This document shows, piece by piece, positions 50,901 to 62,330 of a stretch of DNA of 64,000 nt. The stretch is from Planococcus citri (taxonomy: Eukaryota; Arthropoda; Insecta; Hemiptera; Pseudococcidae). Positions within the stretch are counted from its first letter, which is position 1, and each line of letters starts with the position of its first letter. Both the position numbers and the translations under genes were made by a program. The notes under the pieces are model-generated. The model saw only the letters and a program-made list of their open reading frames with translations. It was not told the origin of the DNA and made no database searches. Location: NCBI RefSeq assembly GCF_950023065.1, contig NC_088679.1, forward strand, positions 38,006,001 to 38,070,000, read 5' to 3'.

Positions 50901-51549
50901 GTGTCGAAGTTGAAAATCTGTCATTTAAAAAATTTAAAAAGATTTGCTGTGAAAACCCATTTCCTCAATTTTTTTGATAAATTAATTTGCAAAGTGGAAT
51001 TTCCATGGTGTATGGGGTGTCAACTAAATCAAAAAAATGAAAAAAAATTGGCCTTTTGGTAACCAAATTTTTACGTTTTGATGACCTTTCAGGTATACCT
51101 ATTACCTACCTATAAATTGCGTAGACTTGAAATTGAACTTAAACGGATGATTTTTATAGGTTTTTTGCACTAATAACGGAAAACAAACTGAAAAAGTTTC
51201 CTCACGTCAGGATTTTTCACAATTTCAGAGTTGATGACGCTATTATCACTGAACTTTCATCAATTTTTGGAAACTTTTCAAGTGATTTCCATGATAATTT
51301 TACGATTTTTGTGATACTTTATGATTTTTTCACAGTTTCGGTACTGAAATCAAAAATCAAAAATTCGTCCCATCTTTCGTTTTTTTTTTCGTGTCACTTT
51401 TCGGCATCAAGAGAAACAATGAGCAAAAATAAAAACTTTCTGAACGAAATATCCTTGTCCAAAAAATGAAGAAAACAAAAATCTAGGTCGCAAAGAAAAT
51501 CGAGATCTCGTCAGGAATCGGACCGAAATATGACACAAAATATATCTCC
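47936..51549. other. Non-coding, no gene recognised
   Basis: AT-rich. Contains the weak splice-like site at 50465. A few bases beyond 47936 may be more of the retrotransposon, too decayed to read. Confidence 0.5.
50459..50480 (-). other. Recursive-splice-like site 4 (weak)
   Basis: The minus strand reads ATTCATTTCAG|GTAAATG (junction 50465/50464). The pyrimidine tract is shorter than at 9288 or 24906. It lies upstream of the candidate exons at 46.3-46.5 kb, on the same strand. Confidence 0.2.
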
Positions 51550-52759
51550 CAAGGGATCCTCTTGACGTGTCCCCCTACGATTTGAACGGGACCGCGATTT
51601 TTTGAAAGAGCATGGTCTAAAACCCCCAAAACCAAATTTTCAGCTGCCCAACTTCATATCTCGATATATGGCGAACGTTTGAAAATTCAAGATTGACTGT
51701 TTTTGGTGATTTATGCCTTCTTCAAAAACGTACGTATTTGATCAGTTTAAAAATGATCAAAATAATAAGTCCTAAAACTGATATTTATTCCCCAAATCCA
51801 AATTTAACCATTTCCAGCCATTCTGGAGCCTCCAGCGCGATTTTCAAATTTCTCCAGAATTTTTAATTTGCTCCAGAAGACGTGAATATGAAGTTGGGCA
51901 GCTGAAAATCGAGTTGTGTGTCATACTCGACCTGTTTAACGAATTTATCCACACTTCAGCCGATTCTGGAGAGGACACCTCAAGAGTGGTTTTTTGACCA
52001 GCTTTTATTCAAAATAAAAATATCCAATAAAATCAAAAATTTCCCGTTTGCGAGAAAATTATCGAAATATGCGCGAATCGCGTATTTCGTCATTAATCAA
52101 GCCCACGAGGGCGATTTTATCGATTTCCTGCCTTTCTGGAGCCCCTGGAGAAATTGAAAAATCGCGCTGGAGGCTCCAGAATGGCTGGAAATGGCAAAAT
52201 TCGCTTTCGTGGGGTTAGTTCATCACAAAATACTGCAATTCGCGCAAATTTCAAAAACTTTCTCGTAAACTGGAAACTTTTGATTTTTGGATGTTTTTAT
52301 TTTGAAAAAAAGATGGTCAAAAAACCACTCTTGAGGTGTCCCCTCCAGAATCGGCTCAAATGTGAATAAATTCGTTAAACAGGTCGATTATAACACACAA
52401 CTCGATTTTTAGCTGCCCAACATCATATTCACGCCTTCTGGAGCAAATTAAAAATTCTGGAGAAATTGAAAAATCGCGCTGGAGGCTTCAGAATGGCTGA
52501 AAATGGTTAAATTTGGATTTGGGGAATAAATATCAGTTTTAGGACTTATTTTGATCATTTTTACTGATCAAATACGTACGTTTTTGAAGAAGGCATAAAT
52601 CACCAAAAACAGTCAATCTTGAATTTTCAAACGTTCGCCAAATATCGAGATATGAAGTTGGGCAGCTGAAAATTTGGTTTTGGGGGTTTTAGACCATGCT
52701 CTTTCAAAAAATCGCGGTCACGTTCAAATCGGAGGCGGACACCTCAAGATGTTCCCTTG
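51550..52759. repeat. Near-perfect 1.2-kb palindrome (fold-back element)
   Basis: The two halves, 51550-52148 and 52161-52759, are reverse complements with scattered mismatches and small indels, meeting at a loop of about 12 nt around 52155. Matching outer ends are CAAGGGA (51550) and TCCCTTG (ending 52759). Long identical stretches include GACCGCGATTTTTTGAAAG on the left against its complement near 52690-52720. Each arm holds smaller inverted modules: TTTTCAGCTGCCCAACTTCAT and its complement occur within one arm, and the CCATTCTGGAGCCTCCAGCG core occurs in each arm and at the centre. No transposase or coding frame is present. It is most likely a fold-back or hairpin-type non-autonomous transposon; a transcript would form a long hairpin RNA. 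Confidence 0.9.
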
Positions 52760-55700
52760 TCAGTACAAAAAGGGTTGATAAAAAGTACGAATTTTCGTAC
52801 CTTTAAACGATTTAACAAAACCTTGAAATAATAAACGTCTAGCTGACCACATACAAACCGAACCGTACAGGTAAAGATCTCCCCAGCGGCCTCAGCTTGA
52901 ATCCAGTTATGTCGCTTTAGTTCAAAAAAACCACCTTAAAATTCCGGCGATCGGTACACATCGGATAATTTTTAAATATCAACTAAACAATGCAACTCTT
53001 TCCGAAGACCAATAGACAAATTATTTCATAGCATCAAAACAACCTCAACTCAGTCGATGGGGTTACTTTGTAACAATGGAATGAATACAAAAGGAAATAC
53101 TTCGGTGGTGGCCTCGTGTGGTATCGCTTTGAAAAAAAAAACCATTCACACGGGGCGCACTGCGAGTCGACGACGAATGTTAATGTGCGAAAAAGATGAC
53201 GAAGGAGTGTATTGATGAATGCACTTTTAGCAAACGAGGAGTTTCAAATGACTGAACATAAATAAAGCAAACGGCATTATGGCGAACCTCAGGAATAGTG
53301 GTGTGCACGCGTCAAATCTCAGATATGGCTATTTTTGAAGTGCATTCGTATTTAAATCGCGACAATCCGCAATTTATGGAATAATTTAAATTTTAAATGC
53401 AGAAAAACAACATACCGAGGTTTCCGACTTTTCAAGATGTATGTTGTGTTTCTTCAAGCGATATTTTTTTCGAAACAGAAATGCGTGATAAAAAAATGCT
53501 CGATTTTGTGTGGTTTGGTTATCTAATGTGCGAATCTACTTCATTCTAGATTTTCGAAAACTTAGAACCTCGAAGTACGTATCTCCTAAGAGTGAAGCAT
53601 AAAATTTTTCCAAATGACTTTCAGCTATAAGCTTATCAACTTCGGTATCAAAAAAAATCCCCTATCTGTATGTAATTTTTTGTGTTTTCGTTTCATTTCG
53701 GTTTTGGTAGGAAAAATAAAACGAACATCGCTTGCGATGAATTTCTCAACGCTGTGTAAAATAACTACATAGATGGAATTTCTTTGAACAGAACTATACT
53801 ATTGCCGATAATAAAAACAGATAAAAGGGAAGCTGCAAAATTTAGAGCAGACGGTTTGAAAAATTCGTCTCGCGGTTTCTCGTTCAATTGCTATTAATAC
53901 TCCACAAAGGCTCAATTTTTCGTTTACGGTTTTAAAAGTTCGTTTGAAAGCTTCATGTCGTTCAAATATATATGGTAGGTACTCAGCCATTTCGTGTCTG
54001 GGAGGAAAGTGACGGTTACTTTTAGAAATTTTCTTCAACAGAAAGTGCTTTCAGGCTGAATATTGGAATAAAAAATTCGAGAATTGATTCGACATACCTA
54101 CCAACTTTATACTTGAATGAGATTAAGCCAAATCGAAACAGCATGTTTTCCAGTCTTTCCTAACCAAAATTTCAAGTGTTGAAGATTATTTTTAAATTTT
54201 TGGTGGATTTTAGGAAATTTTTTAAAAATTACAATAATATGCATGGCGCGAAATTTCCAACTTGATGTACGTGAAACGTAATTTTTCATATAGAAACGCA
54301 CCAGTGAGAATAAATATTAATGATTTTACCCCTTTTACCAGGAAATTGGTAAGTAGGTATTTTTTGAGCTTACACATATTCCAGAATCTGAAGCAATTTT
54401 TCATTTCCAAACAGGGATTTTAAATCGCCCTGGAAGCATCAAAAGTGAATTTTACTTTATGTTTATTGAGTAACTTTTCAACTGTTTCAAGCCTCTGTCG
54501 TGTAATTCCAGCAACATCATGTTTTTAGATGAACTTTTGTCTTTTTATTAAGTAACAACAAATACCTACATTCAAAAAAAAAAGTTCGAAAAGTCGGATT
54601 TTTGTAAAAATTGTGAAACGATACTACACGAAGTCTCATGTTGAAGTAATCTAACTCTGTGAATAAGTATCAATCCAAAAATGTTCTTGACCTTTCTCAT
54701 TTGAGAAAAACGTCTTCTTTACGTTAAATAATGACAAAGCTTAAACAATGTAGTTCAAGAAATGACTTTTAACTAGCGTCAAGAAAATCACATCGCGAGC
54801 CTGTCTGTGGCCTCCCGTAAGATATACGTACAAAAATTAGTTTTATTGGTAACGAGTATCGTCTTATACTTAGTTATAAATACGTGTGCGTCGGTCTAAA
54901 GAAGATTTTTTTTCTCCTTCACCTTCTCTATGTGCGTTTTTTAATGCGTGTACCGACACAACAGTACCACGGATAGGGTAAGGGTAAAGTTATGATTGAT
55001 GAGCGAGGTTCGACAGGATCAAACGCAAGATTTATGGTCGATTCAGTTTCCTATACTAAGCTATAGGTTTTTACCACACCTCGCACGCAGACTTCTTAGA
55101 TTGACTTTCTCATTTGAGTTTTTCAGCTTGCGTTCAACACAGTAACATGGTTCTACACACGATACACACACCTAATACCACGTTAGGCTGTAAAATACTT
55201 GCTATCGGCGGCGGTCTTCGCTTGGTATACCTTAAATGTGGACTTTACGCGTACCGTGTGGGTCTTAAAGTATTCGTATTGGGATATTTTTATATATACT
55301 GTCGTTATTATACCAAATGTAATCCTCTCGACTGGAAATTTTTATACTGGAAACACGTATGGTGGAGTTTTACGAGCGCCAGCAAGTTTAACTTTTTAAG
55401 CTGTTATGAGAAAAACGTCGATTTGAGGTGGTCGTAAAAAGAGCCAAAATTGCCGCATCGCTGTGGCTTCCCGCATCCAACGGAAGTGTTAATTTTCCAA
55501 AATTACCGCGTACTTCGATGAAAATCCCTCGGAGAAAAGTTTCATTTAAATATTGAATGATTAAATAGAAACGCATTACGTGTAGGAATGTGTGTATACT
55601 TATTGTATATTCGACGTGAAAGAATAAAGGGCGAATTGGGGTTGGGAATTAAGAGCAGTGTGGAATTTTAGAGTAAATGATCGAGAGTCGTAAATGATAT

Positions 55701-57059
55701 GCGTGTGTTAAATGCTAAAATGAAGGCGATCGATTAATTTTCATCTTTCTTTACCATACTGAAAGCGACGAGGAACAAGGAATTACTTTTTGAAAAATAT
55801 TACCCGTGTGATTTGGGAATGCGATTGAAGACACTGGAAATCGTTTTCCTTCATATAGGAGGTATCTTAACTGACTGAAAATTTTTTGAATCCGACAAAG
55901 AAAAATCAAACGAGCATCCAAAAATATTATTCTACATGCCAAATCGAAAAAGTGATCAACTTGTTCCTGTGAACCTTTACAGTGCTGGAAAATTCGGGCT
56001 GAATTTCGATGTATCTAAAATGCGAAAGACGTAAAATGAATATTTTCTGAGTAGTCAGTAGCACGATGACAGAGAGGGGCCAAAAAGTCCATTCTCTCAA
56101 CTTGGCGCTGACTGAAAAAAATCAAACGAAATTTTGAATCCAAATTATCGTGTCCTTTGCACAATTGCAACTAGTTAGTTTTTCGTTTAGTAAATTTTGA
56201 ATGTAGAATTTGCTATACAGTAATATGTATACTACGTAGGTATAAAGTTGATGAAAAACGGTCATTTTCACGATCTGCGAATCTTTAATTGATTAGTAGA
56301 GGGCTAATCGATTTTGAATTTTGAATTCAATGGGTCAGAGAATTGGTCAGAAACTCAAATAAAATGGTACCCAATTTTGATAATATTTTTCATTTCTTTT
56401 CAGTGAAGGTTCAGAAAAGTACTTGCATTACGTTAAAAGGCCTGAAAGCGTCAAAAATTACCACAAAAATTACCTCTCAATGGTAAATTTTATTTTTCGA
56501 GAATTATAATTATTGTTTAATTAAATCCGAAAATTCCAACATTTTCCAAAGATTCACAAGCTTCTCAAAAACTGCAATGAACTGAAAAGGGAAGGGGTAG
56601 GGGTAGGAATTGAAAATAAAATGTAAATCAATTATATCAATTTTGTATAATTTTAATTAATAATTTTCAAAAATTTATCAAAGTTCGAAATGAAACTTAA
56701 CTAGCTTTTGAATTTTACGTATTGGAATATTTTTAAATGTTCTCTCATTGTTTGCAATAGACATTTCTGTAGTTTCTAACCACGAAAATATAGGGTTTTC
56801 AAGCGAGTGCACTTTTTTGTTGGATATCTGATTCTTATTCAAAAATTAATAATTTTTCTTTCTTTGCAGTTGATCGAATAAATTGCATACTGTGTGAGTT
56901 CGAAAAAAAGAAACAGAAGTTAAAAATTAGAAGAAGGAGGGGCTGTAAGATCCTGAATATTTCTGAGTTTTGACTATAATAGTGGCCAGAGAAGGGTGCA
57001 AAAAAGGTTCAGGTTAAATTTTAGGTACCCCTATCACCCAGTACCCCATAGTTTCGTCT
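52760..57059. other. Non-coding, no gene recognised
   Basis: No recognisable motif. The patch at 53100-53210 (CGTGTGGTATCGC, GGGGCGCACTGCGAGTCGAC) is locally GC-rich but has no splice-supported frame. Confidence 0.5.
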
Positions 57060-57110
57060 CTGCTAAGGTGGTTTGAGCCATTCTGAAGCCTCCAGCAAAT
57101 TCGTGGTTTT
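57060..57110 (+). repeat. Short dispersed repeat copy
   Basis: Reads GGTGGTTTGAGCCATTCTGA then AGCCTCCAGCAAATTCGTGG. It matches the core of the family, and the CCATTCTGGAGCCTCCAGCG module of the large palindrome, at most positions. Flanks were not aligned further. Confidence 0.45.
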
Positions 57111-60100
57111 GTGTGTGGATTTGAATTCACTGAGATGAAATTGAAAAAGTATCCCTGAATCGACAGCAGGGGTCGTAAAATTGATTAAGCTATTTTAAAA
57201 GGTACTAGATTTTATTTGAGCCACTTTCATACATTTTTTTTGTTTAAACGAAAAAATCCCAATTTTTTAGAGACCAGGAGAGGGGGTGTTGACCGAGGAA
57301 CTGCACAGGTTAAGTTATGCCTACCCAAAAGTGGAGAAAAATCACGATTTAAAAAAAAAAATCACGCGACCTTGAGAACCACTGGTTTAGCAATGAATCT
57401 AAACAATTTCTGGGAAGTCTCTTACTCAAACTAAACTTTTTCACGAATTTTCGTCAAAATCCAGGATTTTTTTTCAATCACCACCTATAGTAAGAGTAGT
57501 TTCACGTCTTTCAAGACTCGAAAATAAAAATAGTTTTATAGACACAACATTGTCAATATCAACCGAAACTATACATAGGTGCATAATGTGAAAATATGAC
57601 AAATGTCTAGCAGTAATGAAAGTTCACGAAGCAGGAGGATGATGATTGATGATGAATCTTTACGAACCGAAAAGTTCAAAAACCTGGGATTTAAATAATC
57701 ATACTTGTCCTCTTTTGCAACCCTGATACATCGAAATCCTGCACAAATTTCCTGCTACCGAAAAAGTCCACACAAGTAAATATTCTTTTCCTGGGACGCT
57801 CTTTCGATTTGGCATGTAGACTGAAGTAGTGAAGTATAATTCTACAAACTTCAGATTCTAAATTTATCATCCAATTTTTGGCGAATATTTAAAAATTATC
57901 TAACAGAAACCCCAAAATTTGATCCAATAGGGGTTCTTATTTTGTAATTTGTAATAATTTTATTGAGATCTGGTGACTTCTCTTTTTATGATCGTGAAAA
58001 GCAGTACCTACATTTAAAATTATTTCACTTAACAAATCGCTTACAAGTACTTCTAATAGTAAAGTGCATGTAAAATATACAAAAATACCTCGCGTAAGAT
58101 ATTAAAAAAAAATTATAATTTTAAAATCACGTTCGGAAATTACACTTTTAATAAATGATAGCGTGTATAGGTAACACGTGTTTTACTCGATATAATGATA
58201 GCGGAATAAGGCGTGAATGGATTCTTTGATTAATAGTCACTTAACTCTGGACAATTGACCTATCATCGTAAAAGCTCGTCCGTAATTTTAAGCATTCGTT
58301 CGTCATAAAACATGAAACGGACATTTGCCGATGGAATGCGGCGTTGGAAACATTATGAAATGTCTTTTCCATCCTCTATCCAGGTTATTCTTTCAATCGT
58401 AAATTCTCTCAATTTGGTAATATGTAATTTCGCTCGATCGCTTTTTAGTACAACGAGAAAAGTGAAAAAAAAATTCAATACAGTCTTCCCATTTTTTCTC
58501 TCTTTCTCGCTCTCTGTCTCTGGAAATCCAGCAGCAGTACAGAATTTCGTTTTTAATATCATTTTGCAAAAATCCGTCACAAAGTAATCTCGCACATCTT
58601 TCGTATTTTTTTCTCATCTTTTTTTTATTTAGCATGGCGAACTAAAATAATTAGCTATCGAGTTTTGTCAAAGCGAAAGTTTACTTTTTAAAAGTGAATT
58701 AAAACTTATACATCATATTTAGAGAAATTTCCTGGTTCACTTTTATTATTCGCGTATAACCGCTATATTGTTTCTGAAACAAGAATTTGTTTCGGTTTTC
58801 ATTTCATTAAAAAAACACCGAAGACTGAACCGAGCGTCAGAAAGATGAAGCGAAAAAAAAAAACTTTTATTTGAAGACAAAACTTTGCAGCGAGTTTCAA
58901 AAGAAAGCTATTTTGAATAAAGGGGTGTCGTAATCATTAAGAAATGGCAAAAAAAAAAAGGGGGAGATTTTCTAAAAACATCAACACCCAAGTCCCCAAA
59001 AAAAATAAAGTTTAGTTGCCCGTTTGCTAAAGTATGCGTATTACGGAAACACGTCACGTAAGCACTACATTCTAATATAGCATCAGCAGCTATATCAGGG
59101 TATCTTAAATTTATCCATTTTTATTTTAACAAGTACGATTCTGGCTTGGCCGATGTGGTCTGCGGTGTACTTGGAGAGGAAAAAAAAGGATTAGGTTAAC
59201 TTGAAATTATGATAGAGTCTCTTGAACTTGAACGTTCAAGTTTTAAAGTTGTTGATATTCTGGATTTCCAGTAATAAAATGTCGAGGGGTTGATGATGAT
59301 GATGGTGATGATGTGAAAGTAAATTTATAACAAAGAGGATTTGTTTGTATTTTGTTTTGGTTAGAATGTCATTATTTTCTCAAATAAGTTTAAGGTACGT
59401 TGATGGAGCTAAGAATTTGCAAGTTATTAAAAATGATCGTGATGTACAAAAAAATCTAAAAGAAAAAAAATTAGTACCACGCGATTTTCTTTTTTATTAT
59501 TCTTGTGTTTTGTTTTTCTTCGCTTGTACTCAATTTTTTTGGAGTGTTCTTTGTCGAGTATTTCTTTGTTATGTGTAATATATTGCACTATAGGTATTCT
59601 TTAAGATACCGAAGAATTAAATTTTCTTCACTTTTCATTAGTGATAAATCTTTCTTCACACTCGTGCTAGGTGCTACCTATAATTTAGAGGGTGAAATAA
59701 ACCTACGTTGGTAGGTATAAGGTTGTGTGCGTGGAATTATTTTACGTAACTTATCCCTGAAAATTTTTCTTTTATGGTTTACTTCCCGTGTATTTTATAG
59801 GCAGAAGGCAGAATGACCACAACTACATACGTCATCGATATGATCAAGTTAATTCTTCTCATACGATACCTAGGTAGTAGGTACATATCTATCAGTAATC
59901 TTGTATGGCGATAGTTAATAAAACAATAGGATTGATTCCACTTCGATTGATGCAGTTCACAATATAGATTTTGGCTGGCATACGAGGCAGCAAAAAAAAA
60001 ACAACTTTATTCGTATAAGGATTGAGAACCAATGCGTAATACGAGTATAAAATCTTGTATGGGGGAGAGATGTCACCGTTTTTAAAGATACGTGTGTAAC

Positions 60101-62129
60101 ACCCTTAACAGTAACGTATTCGCAACCATTTTAACACGTAGGTCTATATTGTACACCGTCACTTTGAAATGTTTCGGGAATAGTCTGAAAAATGCATATT
60201 ACGATCACCATTTCTTTTTTAGTGCAGTCTCGTATTACGTTTGCAGCGTGCGTTTGCTAATGTCAGACTTAAATTGCGTTTTCCGTCGCTGTCAATTTCG
60301 TTGCTTTTTTTTCGCAACCACGCGCCGCCGCCTGCTGCTTCGAAGGATACAGAAGAATTTGTACGTGTCAGTTGTGCAAACGGTTGTAAATTGTATCGGC
60401 GAATGCTGATGATGAAAATGCTCTATACCGCACGTTCACCGAACATTGACTTTATTTTTATTAAAAAACGAACATGCTTCATTTTTTAAATGTCGCCTTC
60501 GGTAATTATTATTGGCAAAAGGAGCTAAAAAAAACGACAAACAGCGAACAGAAATTCAACTCTTGACAAGTGCCGTATCTCTCTTCCCGTATAGTTAATC
60601 CTTTATACACGTGCGATGATGATGTAATATTTACAAGCATCCTTTTTGTACGTATATACAAGTGTATTATATTCGTCTATATTGGATTATTAAAAGAGTA
60701 ATTAAATTTTCACGCCTGATTTGCTAGGTATAGTTACCTCCATGTATAGACAGAGATGATGTAGTTTATTCTGTACATAAAGGACTAGATACCTTATTCA
60801 AAACACGTTTGTAAGTAAACAAAACGTATTGTTTTAAAATAGCCTTTCTTGTATCCCGATGGGGATAAATAGTCCATGAATAGTTGATCTGTTAACAGAG
60901 TTGGCATTCACCTGTTCAAGCGTTTCCGTTCATTTTCTGTAATATCCATCACTTAATTCCTTTTAGAACGACGAATGTTACGATTTACAACGTAGCCAGT
61001 AGTGCCCCGGTGGGTTTGCATAATTTACAAAAGGATCGCTTCTCCGTTAATTGAATACTTAATGTTGGAAATACGCTAAAACGCGTAAATTTTACGTCAT
61101 TTTGAAACTTTTAACGCATCAGGTTTACAGTGTAGGTACCTATCTACCTACGAAATTTTGTCGCTGACGCGACCATATCACCTATAAACGCTTTCGGTGA
61201 TTAAAATCGCATCGATTGTGCTCGCTTGATTGGATATTGTTGTATCGAGAAAGTTTTACAGGATCGAATTACTGCGTGGTTTGGGATTTTTGTTTACAAA
61301 AAAACAGAGTGGTTTAAATTATTTGCTGGTTTTTACGTCATTCTTGAGTTTGGCACTTTCTTACTCGAATCATCCTGGCACCCGTGAAAAGGTTGAAAAA
61401 AGACCTTATTGCTGATTGTACCAAATTCAAGTTCATGGTTGACTTCTAATAGGAGTAAAACTTGGATTGGAACGTTCCAGGCAACATTTTTTTGACAAAT
61501 TGTTGTCGGCGCCTCCTAGCCAAGCTATTTTAGTTGTTTTCAAAAAAATATTTTCAACTTTGAGTCAAGGTCAGAACGTTTTAAACGTGCAAGTGTAACA
61601 TGGTTTGCCGACTCTGAAAATTGAGAGGGAAAGTGTTGATCATTTGGTGTCAATTCTTCAAGGTATTATTGCTCCTCGAATACTACAGATGAATTCAATC
61701 CATATAGTTGTAAAATTCTCTAAAGAGTAGATACCTACGTGTGTAGGTTTTAAAAAATATTCTGTTTGATTTTTGCCCATCTTCGAAATTGAAAGCGCAA
61801 TTGATCGATTAAAATTTTTAAAGTGCTCTAAATTCCAGACATGGGCAAAATATATTGTAAATACGTATGTTCTCTTTTATACAGTGTTTCAAGTTCAACA
61901 AGTTGAATTAAATTTAATTGTGGTACCTAAATTCAAATTTGAAGGAGCTAGACCATTTTGAAAATTTAGAGGCACATTGAATTTTTGGTTTTTCAATGTT
62001 CCTGAAAGAGCAACTTTAATTTTGAATTTAGGCAAAGTGTAAGCAACCCAACTAATGAAGTTCTAAAAATACAGACATCTGCCTAAGTTGATTACAACGT
62101 CTTGTAGAGTGATTCGAAATTGCTGGAGA
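57111..62129. other. Non-coding, no gene recognised
   Basis: AT-rich, with TAGGTAGTAGGTACATA near 59874 and GTAGGTACCTATCTACCTAC near 61134. Open frames are short and F/K/N-rich. Confidence 0.5.
59291..59313 (+). repeat. (TGA)n microsatellite
   Basis: TGA/GATGAT trinucleotide repeat with one GGT interruption. Confidence 0.85.
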
Positions 62130-62330
62130 AAAGTCAACTTTTGCCAAGGCTCCAGATCAGTTCGAAAATTGCGGCAATCAATTCATGAGATTTTCATCTC
62201 TAAGTACCTACGTATTTACTCTTTTTGTATAGAAAGTTGATACCTATACGAATAGGTCATTTTCAAAAATTAACCAAAAATTGAAAAATCAACTTCGACA
62301 GCTCAAAATTTGGTTCCAAGGTTCAAGTGA
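62130..62330 (-). repeat. Dispersed repeat family copy, inverted
   Basis: On the minus strand this reads TCGAAGTTGATTTTTCAATT, then AATTGATTGCCGCAATTTTC and GAACTGATCTGGAGCCTTGG. It aligns with 12700-12950, about 50 kb away. It shows the family occurs in both orientations. Confidence 0.55.
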
